A DNA stretch of 64,000 nucleotides, taken from positions 1 to 64,000 of the forward strand of contig NZ_CAXMZT010000006.1 of NCBI RefSeq assembly GCF_964199965.1, written 5' to 3'. The DNA is from JAFIFT01 sp020051095. GTDB lineage: Bacteria > Pseudomonadota > Gammaproteobacteria > Legionellales > Legionellaceae. The position numbers and the translations under genes were made by a program. Under the pieces are notes generated by a model. The model did not search any database. It saw only the letters and a list, made by a program, of their open reading frames with translations, and was not told where the DNA came from. Below, piece by piece: positions 26,179-35,707 of this stretch (position 1 is the first letter of the stretch; every line of letters starts with the position of its first letter).

Positions 26179-26670
26179 ATGCCTAAACAAGATATGCTGA
26201 CCGGTGGCTGTGGAACGTATGCCATTGATGTTAACGCTTTTTATCAATATTGGATGCCCTGCCAACAAACGTCTGTTCATCCATATTATGTCGATTCGTA
26301 TAAAACTAAGATTCAACATGGCAGTGAAATTCTAGCACCGCTTTTGCAATCTATCGATTTTGATAACGATAAGATATGTATTCGAACCCTCGATGGTCGC
26401 CACCGAATCGCCGCGGCCAAAGAGTCGGGTGTTTCAATTATCCATGTTCGGATGAGCGAGAAGTTGTATTCTCAAATACAAGAGATATTTCCGGGCGTGA
26501 TTCTAAATTTGAAATCTGAATCTGCATGCGAGAAAAATGAGGAAAAAGAAGAAGACACCTACCTTGACGATCTTGCGTATTTTAAAAACTTTTTTGCCAA
26601 ACAAAAAAAGATGGGCGTAAGTAACGCTCCTCAAAATAAAGAAAATTTTACTAACACGAGAACCCTCTGA
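26179..26670 (+). CDS. ParB/sulfiredoxin-fold protein, PmrA-regulated effector candidate
   Basis: A 163-residue protein. Residues 30-95 resemble the ParB/Srx N-terminal domain: a variable strand and helix, then LDGRHRIAAAKESG (D72, R74, H75, R76), the nucleotide-binding turn of that fold. The helix-turn-helix and dimer domains of chromosome-partition ParB are missing; instead there is an acidic segment (KNEEKEED, near residue 120) and a polar tail. It is therefore not a partition protein. Srx-like domains can be NTPases, nucleases or kinases. The PmrA-like promoter and effector-rich surroundings suggest a secreted protein, which is inference. It lies between the two 143-bp palindromic elements. 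Confidence 0.6.
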   Translation: MPKQDMLTGGCGTYAIDVNAFYQYWMPCQQTSVHPYYVDSYKTKIQHGSEILAPLLQSIDFDNDKICIRTLDGRHRIAAAKESGVSIIHVRMSEKLYSQIQEIFPGVILNLKSESACEKNEEKEEDTYLDDLAYFKNFFAKQKKMGVSNAPQNKENFTNTRTL

Positions 26671-26782
26671 TATACGCATACTCTTGATATAGATAAACTC
26701 AGGTTTTACGCCCCCAAGCATTAGAGTAGACCCATGCGATACTCAACTTTTCAAGGAACGTATCCCTTTTTTTCCCTAAACG

Positions 26783-28378
26783 CTAGATATGAACGAGCGC
26801 TTCTTCAGAAGCAGGTGATTTGGCCAACAAACCATCATATTCTTGAGTGGCGTGATTATTTTTTGTGATATCTGAAATGGTATAGTAAATACCGTTTATG
26901 GGATCTTTTCCTTTAAGTTGATAGTTCTTTATAAGCGCCTCTAAATCATAGACCTGATTTCCTCCCATGACACATACGGGAATCTGAGGCAACCCTAACG
27001 TAATAGCACATAGCAGGTCTTTATCCATTGGATGTCCTTCTAATTGAGAAACTTTTTGAAATCCTGCAAATCCTGGCCGATGACGAAAACTGGTTATTTC
27101 CATTTTTAGAACCGGGTTAAATTGCGGGTAATACTGAACTAATAAGTCCTTCGACTCAGGATAGATGTCAATAAGCCATTTTATATTTAATTCATCCTCA
27201 CTGGGAATTTTATTGAAAAAACGATGCCTTGAAATCTGTCCATCGCGCGTGCGATTGACGGCGTTCACATAAGCGCGTTTTTCTCCAGTAAACTTTTCTA
27301 AAACAGATTCTCTTGCCTCCAACCCAAGTTCAAGGGCAAGGGTTTCAAAGTCACTTTGAGTTTTGTTGATTAATCCGGTCACTAACACGTCGACTGCTGA
27401 TTCATCACAATAACTCATGATTAATTTTGCAAGGTTGGAAATAACTGTTTTAGGTGGCTCGTTTACCTGGATTAACTCAAAACTTTTAACTAATTCAACC
27501 GGGTAGCCATTACGCCATAATCGAGCATAGGGTCTGGTAACGGTTTCCTTGCCATTGAGCAGGTAAGTCATCTTCATGGCATCCTGAACATACCGTGCGG
27601 TATTTAAATCCATTTGGGCTTTTAGGCGAGTATCTTGTTGGATAATCTGTAATTTTTTCACGTTGCCATCGATTCTTTGTTCAATTTCATTGATTATAGG
27701 ATGGATTGAAAATGATTTTTTCACGTTCGTTAATGTCGATTTTAGAAAGGCATTACTGTCTAATAACAATTGCCGCTTAATATACAATTCAAGAAAAGGA
27801 CAATTATCTGCAAGAATTTTTATGAGATAGTCGGATAATTCCTGTGCAATACCATTTAAAATAAGTTGCGCTCGCTCATCAAAATAATCACCTGAATAAA
27901 GCGAAAAAATATCAAAAACATAACCAATGGACAGTAACCTATTCGCTTCATCAACAGCCGAACCAAGGATTGCTGGTGAGCTTGGTGATTTCGTCAGTGC
28001 AAATTCTCTTAAGGCCTTCCTATTATTGATATTCATAGAAGATAAATAACACTTATAAAAGTTGACAGCATCACTCACTTTTGAGAAATATTGTATGGAA
28101 TTCTGGACAAAATAGTCTGTTTCTAAATTTTCGACTTGTTCTTTAGTTAAATCCCTGAACTTGGACAGCTTTGCTTTCACTTTTGCGATATTGATGGCTT
28201 TCGATTGAGGCTCAAACGCTTTCAAAATTGCGCGTTCCAATTGAGCCTTCACTTCCTTTTGATACTGTTCAATAAACTTATCAGATAGAATGCAATCCAA
28301 TGCTAACTGCAACTGATTGTTAGCCATAGCATAGGATTGATCAACAATCCTTAATAAATCACTCATGGTATTTGACAT
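26783..28378 (-). CDS. 531-aa protein with C-terminal U-box-like domain, effector candidate
   Basis: Residues 1-440 are mostly helical and unrecognised. Residues about 452-507 read LLCAITLGLPQIPVCV, GGNQVYDLEALIKNY and GKDPINGIYYTISDITKN. This fits the U-box pattern (C/DPIT-hydrophobic-PV, G-x-x-Y-x-x-x-x-I, DP-x-T/N-G, L/I-x-x-N). U-boxes recruit ubiquitin-charged E2 enzymes and bacteria use them only against eukaryotic hosts (LubX and GobX in Legionella). The N-terminal part would bind substrate. The tail ends SPASEEALVHI, with glutamates and a terminal hydrophobic residue as in Dot/Icm signals. It lies convergent to the ParB/Srx-like gene. The domain call is by pattern and needs a profile search. 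Confidence 0.55.
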   Translation of the reverse strand: MSNTMSDLLRIVDQSYAMANNQLQLALDCILSDKFIEQYQKEVKAQLERAILKAFEPQSKAINIAKVKAKLSKFRDLTKEQVENLETDYFVQNSIQYFSKVSDAVNFYKCYLSSMNINNRKALREFALTKSPSSPAILGSAVDEANRLLSIGYVFDIFSLYSGDYFDERAQLILNGIAQELSDYLIKILADNCPFLELYIKRQLLLDSNAFLKSTLTNVKKSFSIHPIINEIEQRIDGNVKKLQIIQQDTRLKAQMDLNTARYVQDAMKMTYLLNGKETVTRPYARLWRNGYPVELVKSFELIQVNEPPKTVISNLAKLIMSYCDESAVDVLVTGLINKTQSDFETLALELGLEARESVLEKFTGEKRAYVNAVNRTRDGQISRHRFFNKIPSEDELNIKWLIDIYPESKDLLVQYYPQFNPVLKMEITSFRHRPGFAGFQKVSQLEGHPMDKDLLCAITLGLPQIPVCVMGGNQVYDLEALIKNYQLKGKDPINGIYYTISDITKNNHATQEYDGLLAKSPASEEALVHI

Positions 28379-28432
28379 TAGATTTTACTTCTCTGCTAAA
28401 AAATTAATTAGTCGAACTCTCCACGTACGTAC

Positions 28433-28575
28433 CTTTGCGTTGGACAATTTCTCAAAGGCACCGTCGTTGCAAGCTTTGCGAAGCAATCCAGTTCGATCTC
28501 TGAACAAAAGTCCGTTCTGGATTGCTTCACTACGTTCGCAATGACGGCGTAATTTAAAAATAAACCGGGACAAAG
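28433..28575. repeat. 143-bp palindromic MITE-like element, copy 2
   Basis: It has the same length and internal order as copy 1 at 25946, but in reverse orientation, with diverged ends (CTTTG...CAAAG). The central inverted arms (AAGCTTTGCGAAGCAATCC and GGATTGCTTCACTACGTTCG) are well kept. It lies 55 bases upstream of the 531-aa gene and may carry or displace its promoter. Confidence 0.8.
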
Positions 28576-28784
28576 CGCACAGAGTCTTTAAAAGTGCAGC
28601 GTAATATCTGTGTGATATGTGGTCAAGTGTTTTGACATGAAATTAAACTAAGTTAACTTGTTTAAAACAATGGCTAGAATCCACATAGCTAACATGAATG
28701 ATAAGAGGTCTCAACCAATTTATTGCTGAATCGGGTATAACCCTTATCTTCTATGCTCAATCATTAGAACATGGGGAAACCATA

Positions 28785-29228
28785 ATGCGGAATCTGAATT
28801 TCATCAAAAAGAAAACTATCATAATCCATTTTTTGCGGTCGAGTGCTTTGATCGCTTGAATGTGAGTGGTGTCGATGAGAGGTCTTGTCTTTCGTTTTGT
28901 TCGTGCAAGCTATTATGAGCAATACCTACCGAAAACCTCATCGCTTCAAACTGAACTGGATGCGGTGTTTAGTGTCCTGGAAGTCATTGCTCAACCCTCG
29001 GGGACCGCATCGCCAGAACGCCCAGAAGTTGGCAAAACTATTTGGCGAAACATTGCCGACCTAACCCACCTAACTTATTATTTCCAGTCGCAACACCAGC
29101 GTCAATTAATCTCAGCCACGCTCGCAAAATTCAATTTTAATGAAGGTGCCCCTATTGCAGAATTTGACCCCAAAAACCACTCAACCCTCACCGGTGATGT
29201 ATCCGATTTCTTTAAGGCAGCATCATAG
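28785..29228 (+). pseudogene. Remnant of a choloylglycine-hydrolase/penicillin-acylase-like gene
   Basis: From about 28890 to the stop at 29228 the translation reads RFVRASYYEQYLP, GKTIWRNIADLTHLTYYF and a GDVSDFF end. This is the C-terminal third of Ntn hydrolases of the choloylglycine hydrolase family (typically ...SRFVRA..., then W...D..n..yyf...). The catalytic N-terminal cysteine domain is missing. An ATG at 28785 after GGGGAAACC opens 24 codons resembling a signal peptide and then stops, which may be the original 5' end before an internal deletion. The rest of the 28379-28865 gap holds the palindromic element. The family call is from motif memory. Confidence 0.5.
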
Positions 29229-29429
29229 TTTGGCTGCATTTTTTGGGGGGTAATGACGTTTAAACCATACAATAGGCTTCAAGCTGAGCGTTACCTAGAT
29301 TGACTAAATTAATTTGTGCGCCCGAGTCAGCACTAACCGAGTGACATGAATACCCAATAGAAAAGCATAAGGTGATGCTCAAGGATATATCCACTTTGAT
29401 TGGATATTGACCTTATATGTTTAATCAAC

Positions 29430-30662
29430 TTAGTTTAACAAAAAAAGGTATAAAGCGGCTGAAGCAAGCCACATAAATAGCATGAGCATGCTTAAAATAG
29501 CGGCGAAACGATTACGGGCGATAGTCCATACAATCATGAATTTGGAAACATAACTGGCGGTAATAGCAAGACTTAAAATCTCCAATGCCTGAGTTATGGT
29601 AATTTGATGATTAACAAATAATACTGCTATCGCATAAGTCATACCCTGTAGTTCAAATAAACCAGTAATAAAGGCCAGTGGATAAATAGCTTGTTCGCCA
29701 ATAACACGTTTGGTTAGGGTAACTAAAACCAAAATGCTAATTAACACGGTTGCAAGAATGACTATCGATTTTATCTCAAGCGGTTTTAACGAGGATTTGA
29801 CCGTTTTGTTCGCTGCTAATTTTTGATGCCATACAAAAAATCCATACAAGCATCCCAATATAATCATTGGGAGAATAATTGGTGTGATTCTTAAGGCTAA
29901 TTTTGGCGAAACAAGGATTAACACAATAAGGAATTCAACCAATGTTCCAATGATGGCAAACACCGCGGCAATGAGGAGTGCCGATAAGGATTTCCGAGTT
30001 TTCGAGTTAGCTGATAAAGTTGCAAACACGGCAGTACTTGAAACCATTCCTCCTAAAAATCCCGTGAAAACCATACCGAAGGTCTCACCAAAAATGCGAA
30101 TGGCTAAATGACTGCCAAATTGAATAATCGATAAAACCAATATAAGGAAACCGAATTGCTGTGGGTTAAATAATTGCCATGGATCAATCGTCTTGTTTGG
30201 TATAAAAGATAATATCCCTAAAGAAATGATTAGAATGGTGACAACTGCTTGAAGTTCTGCTTGAGTAATTTGATCCCTGGCAAATTGGTGCAAACTTTTA
30301 CGACCTAACAGTAACAGCAAACAGGTAAAACCAATCGATAAACTCAGCAACGGATTTTTGGATGCTAAAATCCCCAATAAATAGACAAGACCGGCTGATA
30401 TTTCAGTCGTTATAGCAGGCGATTCTCTAAATTTAGCTTTACGCTGATAATTCATCAGCAAGATTATAAAGACGAAAAAACTCGCTGTTAGTGTAATCAT
30501 CGTTAAATTCAATTCAGCAACAACCACACCAAATAAAGCGTAGAGAATAAAAGTTCTCATACCAACATCATGGTCGCCTTTGGGAATATTGCGCTCTCGC
30601 TCAATGCCAATGAGAAGTCCAATGACAAAGGCTATAGCAAATGGTTGCAGTTGTTCAAACAT
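29430..30662 (-). CDS. MgtC/SapB-DUF4010 family membrane protein
   Basis: The start at 30662 has GGGGA five bases upstream; the longer frame is unsupported. The 410-residue inner-membrane protein has about 12 hydrophobic helices. The N-terminal FVIGLLIGIERER is the hallmark of MgtC-like domains, followed by a DUF4010 half containing FTGFLGGMVSSTAVFATLS. MgtC proteins affect magnesium or phosphate homeostasis and intramacrophage survival; the DUF4010 fusion form is uncharacterised. It is divergent from the hydrogenase cluster and has no evident partner. Confidence 0.8.
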   Translation of the reverse strand: MFEQLQPFAIAFVIGLLIGIERERNIPKGDHDVGMRTFILYALFGVVVAELNLTMITLTASFFVFIILLMNYQRKAKFRESPAITTEISAGLVYLLGILASKNPLLSLSIGFTCLLLLLGRKSLHQFARDQITQAELQAVVTILIISLGILSFIPNKTIDPWQLFNPQQFGFLILVLSIIQFGSHLAIRIFGETFGMVFTGFLGGMVSSTAVFATLSANSKTRKSLSALLIAAVFAIIGTLVEFLIVLILVSPKLALRITPIILPMIILGCLYGFFVWHQKLAANKTVKSSLKPLEIKSIVILATVLISILVLVTLTKRVIGEQAIYPLAFITGLFELQGMTYAIAVLFVNHQITITQALEILSLAITASYVSKFMIVWTIARNRFAAILSMLMLFMWLASAALYLFLLN

Positions 30663-30778
30663 AGTTTCCCCGAGTATAATCAAGGTGTTGCAAATGACAT
30701 TTCATTTGATTGTAATATAGACTCAAGATACGTCAAAGCCTAACGATGGCTTTAATCTTATACTGGAGTTATCGAACG

Positions 30779-31246
30779 ATGAATAATGCCATCCACATTA
30801 TTGCAATTGGCTCTCCGTTCGGGGATGACCGATTAGGGTGGGAGATGGCTCGGCAATTAACCGAGATTCTGCCTAAAACCATCTCAATCTTATCGCTTGA
30901 TCGCCCAGGCATGTCGTTATTGTCCTATTTTAATCATGAAACAGGTGTTTTATTAATCGATGCTGTTCAATCAGGCGCCCCCCCTGGCACCATTCACTGG
31001 CTGGAAGGCGAAGATATTCCCAAAGCCCAACAGCCAACCTCTTCCCACGGCATTGGCATTCGCGAAGTATTTCAATTAGGTAAAACGTTAAATATACTGC
31101 CGCAGCAACTTAATTTTTGTGGCATTGAGCGCGATCCTGCATGGCAATCAATTGATGCCCTTTCCCCAGCTCTTTTAAAGTCGATACCCCTATTGCTGGA
31201 GCAAATAACCAATTTTATTCACTCGCCTGCTTGCAAAACTCCCTAG
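30779..31246 (+). CDS. [NiFe]-hydrogenase maturation endopeptidase
   Basis: The start at 30779 follows GGAG. The 155-residue protein belongs to the HyaD/HycI/HoxW family: IGSPFGDDRLGW carries the first acidic nickel-sensing residue, and LLIDAVQSGAPPG the second. SSHGIGIREVF has the conserved histidine. The enzyme removes the C-terminal tail of the large subunit after nickel insertion; the target is the alpha subunit at 40654-41946, which has nine residues beyond its last ligand motif. It opens the hydrogenase cluster. Confidence 0.88.
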   Translation: MNNAIHIIAIGSPFGDDRLGWEMARQLTEILPKTISILSLDRPGMSLLSYFNHETGVLLIDAVQSGAPPGTIHWLEGEDIPKAQQPTSSHGIGIREVFQLGKTLNILPQQLNFCGIERDPAWQSIDALSPALLKSIPLLLEQITNFIHSPACKTP

Positions 31247-31328
31247 GGAAGGCCTTTCAAACTTTTGCTTGTGTTTAATCCCACAATTTTCTAGACTTAG
31301 TTTCAGGTCAATATTTTAAAAATTCATT

Positions 31329-32009
31329 ATGCCTACTTCATTCTTAGCCCTTATCCCGATGGTATTTATGCTAGGTCTAAGACATGGCTTTGATTTAGAT
31401 CATTTGGCAACCATTGATGCGATGACACGTAGTGTCAACCAAAAAGTGTTTTATGCGCGTTTGTGTGGATTTTTCTTTTCGTTAGGCCATGGCATCGTCG
31501 TCATTTTGGTTAGTTTAATTATTAGCCGCGGCCTATTATCAACGCATATTCCCAGTTGGCTTGATACCCTCGGTCAGTTAATATCCGTCCTTTTTTTGCT
31601 GTTGTTCAGTTTCATTACTTTATGGCAATCTTTAATCAGCAAAACCAATCCTGGTTTTGGGGTTAAGACCAGGCTGAGTCACCGGTTATTACCAAAAAAT
31701 TTAACCCCCATCATGATGATGACCGTTGGTGCTTTATTTGCATTATCGTTTGACACCTTCAGCCAGGTCGCCCTCTTTACCATCACCGCTAACCAGTTAA
31801 AAGGCGGACTCTTACCCGTATTTTTTGGCCTAATTTTTATGATGGGTATGATAGTGTCGGATGGTTTAAATGGTCTTGTTGTCTCACGGTTATTAGTGAG
31901 CGCCAATGAGTTCTCAACAACTCTTTATCGCCTAGCCGGTTTGTTAATAGCCGCGTTTAGTTTTAGTATTGGCAGCATTGGGTTGTTCAACTTGGTTTGG
32001 GGTAGCTGA
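31329..32009 (+). CDS. Nickel/cobalt permease, NiCoT-like
   Basis: A 226-residue membrane protein with about six helices. Helix II contains RHGFDLDHLATID with H19-x4-D24-H25, the HX4DH signature of NiCoT/HoxN transporters, and FFFSLGHGIVVI is the second signature histidine segment. It is shorter than classical NiCoT proteins (about 330 residues). Its stop codon overlaps the hypA start by one base (TGATG), so it is translated with the maturation genes and supplies nickel to HypA and HypB. Confidence 0.85.
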   Translation: MPTSFLALIPMVFMLGLRHGFDLDHLATIDAMTRSVNQKVFYARLCGFFFSLGHGIVVILVSLIISRGLLSTHIPSWLDTLGQLISVLFLLLFSFITLWQSLISKTNPGFGVKTRLSHRLLPKNLTPIMMMTVGALFALSFDTFSQVALFTITANQLKGGLLPVFFGLIFMMGMIVSDGLNGLVVSRLLVSANEFSTTLYRLAGLLIAAFSFSIGSIGLFNLVWGS

Positions 32010-32353
32010 TGCATGAGCTATCCATTTGTAAAAATATCTTATCGACTGTTCTTGATTACCATCAACAACACAAAAAATCGAGAACCATCAAATCCATTCA
32101 AATAGCGATTGGCCAATTAACCCATATCGATATTGCAAGCTTACGATTTAATTTTGCTGTGATTGCTCGTAACACGGCCGCTGAAAATGCTATGCTTGAT
32201 ATTAATCAAATTGATGCCAAAGCGGAATGCAATGCTTGTAACCGAGTATTTTCCTTAAAAAATTATTATGACCCTTGTCCTAATTGTCAGCAGCATTCTA
32301 AGACGATCTTGCAAGGTGAAGAAATGACCATTACTTCAATGGAGATTCAATAA
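32009..32353 (+). CDS. hypA: Hydrogenase nickel incorporation protein HypA
   Basis: 114 residues. The N-terminal MHE motif (H2 binds nickel) and a structural zinc site, C74-x2-C77 and C90-x2-C93, are intact. It passes nickel, together with HypB, to the large subunit precursor. It overlaps the preceding nickel permease by one base and hypB by one base (TAATG), a strong sign of coupled translation. Confidence 0.95.
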   Translation: MHELSICKNILSTVLDYHQQHKKSRTIKSIQIAIGQLTHIDIASLRFNFAVIARNTAAENAMLDINQIDAKAECNACNRVFSLKNYYDPCPNCQQHSKTILQGEEMTITSMEIQ

Positions 32354-33099
32354 TGTGTGGAATATGTGGCTGTTCTGATACCAATAATCATCCTAATGAT
32401 GTTCATCATCACCATCATCATGACCATGGGCATACCGTTCCAATTGAACAAGCTATTATGGCAGAAAACCATCGATATGCTGCACAAAATGCCGCTTATT
32501 TTGCTCAAAAAAATATGTTGGCCATCAACCTCATGTCAAGCCCGGGATCTGGCAAAACAACCCTGCTTAGCCATACCATCGCTCACCTACCTAAATCAAC
32601 ACCCGCTGCCATTATTGTGGGCGACCAACAAACCGATGCCGATGCAAAGCAATTACAGCAAAGTGGGGCCCAGGCATTACAAATCAATACAGGCCAAGTT
32701 TGCCATTTGGATGCGCACAATTTAGGTCATGCGCTGCAAACCATGAATTTAGCTAACAATTCACTGTTGTTTATCGAAAATATTGGCAACCTTGTCTGCC
32801 CAGCCTTATTTTCTCTGGGAGAACATCGCCGCATCGTCATTCTCTCAGTAACAGAAGGGGAAAATAAACCATTAAAATATCCGGATATGTTTCGTATTGC
32901 CGATTTAGTATTGATCAGTAAAATCGATCTATTGCCCTATATCGACTTTGATATTGACTTATGCGAAACCTACATCAAGCAAATTCAGCCTAATGCAGCA
33001 ATCATCCGATTATCCAGCAAAAGTCACGATGGGATGGATTTATGGCTAAATTGGCTTCAAAAAGCCTATAAGATGCGACATGCCGAGCAAACGATATAA
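32353..33099 (+). CDS. hypB: Hydrogenase nickel incorporation GTPase HypB
   Basis: 248 residues. CGICGC at residues 2-7 is the high-affinity nickel motif and is followed by a run of six histidines plus HDHGH (residues 18-27), a nickel store. The GTPase core has the P-loop SSPGSGKTT (G65-T69), and later motifs include the G3-like ENIGNLVCP and G4-like SKID. It delivers nickel with HypA in a GTP-dependent step. It overlaps hypF by 20 bases. Confidence 0.95.
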   Translation: MCGICGCSDTNNHPNDVHHHHHHDHGHTVPIEQAIMAENHRYAAQNAAYFAQKNMLAINLMSSPGSGKTTLLSHTIAHLPKSTPAAIIVGDQQTDADAKQLQQSGAQALQINTGQVCHLDAHNLGHALQTMNLANNSLLFIENIGNLVCPALFSLGEHRRIVILSVTEGENKPLKYPDMFRIADLVLISKIDLLPYIDFDIDLCETYIKQIQPNAAIIRLSSKSHDGMDLWLNWLQKAYKMRHAEQTI

Positions 33100-35287
33100 A
33101 CTCCTGGTAAAAGGCACCGTACAAGGCGTTGGTTTTCGTCCTTACGTTTTTAACCTTGCTAAACAATTCCGTTTAACCGGCTTTGTTCACAACCAAGGTG
33201 ACGGTGTGGCAATTGAAATCCAAGGAAGCCAAGCAAATTATTTTAAAACACAATTACCTCAATCGCTGCCAAAGCTTGCCATCATCGAGGACATCTTAAC
33301 GCAAGAAATAGCACTGATTGCCCAAGAAGATGACTTTGTTATCATGCCGAGCAAACTGACTCAAGGCATGACACTGATTTCGCCTGACATCAATGTCTGT
33401 GACGATTGTTTGACTGATTTATACAATGCGAACAGTCACTATCACCGTTATCCCTTCATCAATTGCACCCAATGCGGTCCGCGCTTTTCGATTATCCATT
33501 CCCTGCCCTATGACAGGCATCACACGAGTATGTCGCAATTTCACTTATGCACTCGATGCCAAACGGATTATGACAATCCTTGCAATCGAAGACATCATGC
33601 CCAACCTACCGCATGTGTTGAATGTGGCCCCACCTATTCGCTTTCAATCGCTGACATGGCCAAAAAAATTGAGGAAGGTCAAATTTTAGCGATCAAAAGT
33701 CTCGGCGGTTATCAATTAATTTGTGATGGCCACAACCAAGACACGCTCACACGATTACGAAACCGCAAAAACCGTCCCTTCAAACCCCTTGCTGTGATGG
33801 TTAGTGATCTGGCGGATGCGAGCTTTTTTGTCAAAATCAATGAGGCAGAGTCTGCTCAATTGAATTCAGATGCTCGCCCCATTGTTTTATTGAATAAATA
33901 CAACGATAATCTAGCAGAAATCCTTGCGCCTGGTTTAAACCAGCTAGGCATGATGCTACCGTCCACCCCTTTTCATCATCTTCTAATGGATCACTTAACA
34001 AAAAATCCACAGAGGCCACGCATGTTGGTTATAACCAGTGCGAATCGTCCAGGTGATCCGATTTTGATTGACGATGATGATGCGAAACACCTATTAAATG
34101 ACGTAGCTGATGATATCGTTGCCCATAACAGAAAAATTGTTGCGCACGTCGATGATTCAGTGATACAAATGATTGATGAAAAACCGATATTTGTACGCAG
34201 AGCCCGAGGCTATGTTCCCAATCCAATTAAATTAAACCGCCCCCTACCGCCCATTCTTGCACTCGGCGCCTCACAAAAAAATACCATTTGTATAATCCGT
34301 GACGATCAAGCATTTGTTTCCCAATATATTGGTAGCTTATCCAGCCCACTGAGCATTGATTATTTTGAGCAAACCATTAAACATTGGTTAAATTTACTTA
34401 ACGTGACGCCAGAATACCTAGCGCACGACTGCCACCCTGATTTTTATAGTAGCCGATGGGCAGAGCAACACCCTCTTCCCAATTTTGCCATTCAACACCA
34501 CCACTCCCACCTTGCTTCGGTTATTGCCGAACATCAAATTACGACACCCTGTCTGGGTTTAGCATTAGATGGTTATGGATATGGCCCAAATGGCGAGATT
34601 TGGGGCGGCGAGTTGATGAGATTAGATGAAGCAATTTGTCAACATTTGGGTCAATTAGAACCGCTCGCAATGATCGGTGGTGAACAAGCTATTCGCGAGC
34701 CTTGGCGCATGGCCGCGGCATTTTTACATCAGACAGGACGACGTGATGAAATTCTGCCACGATTTGGTCAACTACCCATGGCTAAACCACTATTGCAACT
34801 TCTAGATAGCCAACAAATCAAAACAGCCAAAACCAGTTCCTGTGGGCGATTGTTTGATACGGCAGCCGCGTTAGTGGGAATTGGTTGGCAATCCTCTTAC
34901 GAAGGCCAAGCAGCGATGCAATTAGAAAGCCTTGTCACCAAACCATCGGTGTTACCCAATGGTTGGATTATCGGTGAACATAATTTATCGCTTATCCCTT
35001 TACTCCATCATCTCGTCGATTGTCATTCCCCTGAATCGGGTGCAAATTTATTCCACGGCACTTTGATTACAGCGATCACGGATTGGGTTGTTTATCATTG
35101 TCAAAAACAAGGCATCAATCAAGTTGTCCTATCCGGTGGGTGTATCACTAATCGGGTACTGGCAAGTGGCTTAAATAAAGCCCTAAAACAACAAAATATT
35201 CTTGTCTATTTTCCTCACCGATTGCCTGCTAATGATGGGGGAATTTCACTTGGACAGGCCTGGGTAACGGGCTTGTTAGTCTCTTAG
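33080..35287 (+). CDS. hypF: Carbamoyltransferase HypF
   Basis: 735 residues, full length. Domains in order: acylphosphatase (GTVQGVGFRPYVF, residues 11-23), two zinc-finger pairs (CDDC/CTQCGPRF and CTRC/CVECGP, about 105-185), YrdC-like carbamoyl-AMP domain, and Kae1-like domain with HHHSHLASV metal ligands. It makes carbamoyl-AMP from carbamoyl phosphate and passes the group to HypE's C-terminal cysteine for cyanide ligand synthesis. It begins inside hypB. Confidence 0.95.
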   Translation: MPSKRYKLLVKGTVQGVGFRPYVFNLAKQFRLTGFVHNQGDGVAIEIQGSQANYFKTQLPQSLPKLAIIEDILTQEIALIAQEDDFVIMPSKLTQGMTLISPDINVCDDCLTDLYNANSHYHRYPFINCTQCGPRFSIIHSLPYDRHHTSMSQFHLCTRCQTDYDNPCNRRHHAQPTACVECGPTYSLSIADMAKKIEEGQILAIKSLGGYQLICDGHNQDTLTRLRNRKNRPFKPLAVMVSDLADASFFVKINEAESAQLNSDARPIVLLNKYNDNLAEILAPGLNQLGMMLPSTPFHHLLMDHLTKNPQRPRMLVITSANRPGDPILIDDDDAKHLLNDVADDIVAHNRKIVAHVDDSVIQMIDEKPIFVRRARGYVPNPIKLNRPLPPILALGASQKNTICIIRDDQAFVSQYIGSLSSPLSIDYFEQTIKHWLNLLNVTPEYLAHDCHPDFYSSRWAEQHPLPNFAIQHHHSHLASVIAEHQITTPCLGLALDGYGYGPNGEIWGGELMRLDEAICQHLGQLEPLAMIGGEQAIREPWRMAAAFLHQTGRRDEILPRFGQLPMAKPLLQLLDSQQIKTAKTSSCGRLFDTAAALVGIGWQSSYEGQAAMQLESLVTKPSVLPNGWIIGEHNLSLIPLLHHLVDCHSPESGANLFHGTLITAITDWVVYHCQKQGINQVVLSGGCITNRVLASGLNKALKQQNILVYFPHRLPANDGGISLGQAWVTGLLVS

Positions 35288-35482
35288 CATGGGAGTGAGA
35301 TATCTCCAGAGATAAACGCCCAAGCTAAACTAACAACTTTTAGCTTTTATTACCCATCAGTTATGGTAGTATAAAAACAATTTTTTATTCATTGCAGCAC
35401 TCAAGCCGAACATTTACTAAGAAGTGAACAGCCTGTTGAATAATGAAAACCCGTTATCAATCGCTATGAATTTGGATTTCTT

Positions 35483-35707
35483 ATGTGTCTAGCTATTCCA
35501 GCAAAAATCATTCACCATTTTCAGGATGAAATGGTTGAAATCGATATCGGTGGAGTTCGTAGGACCGTTTCTATTGCGTTGGTACCCAATGCAACCATTG
35601 GGGATTATTTGATCATTCATGCAGGCTATGCCCTGACATTGCTTAATGAAGAAGAAGCACTAAAAACAATCCAATTATTTGAAGACATGGTGGCGAAAGA
35701 CCAATGA
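35483..35707 (+). CDS. hypC: Hydrogenase assembly chaperone HypC
   Basis: 74 residues starting MCLAIPAKI; C2 holds the Fe(CN)2CO unit with HypD and carries it to the large subunit. The 195-base gap after hypF is the only large break in the cluster and may contain a second promoter; no clear hexamer pair is visible there. The stop overlaps the hypD start (ATGA). Confidence 0.93.
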   Translation: MCLAIPAKIIHHFQDEMVEIDIGGVRRTVSIALVPNATIGDYLIIHAGYALTLLNEEEALKTIQLFEDMVAKDQ

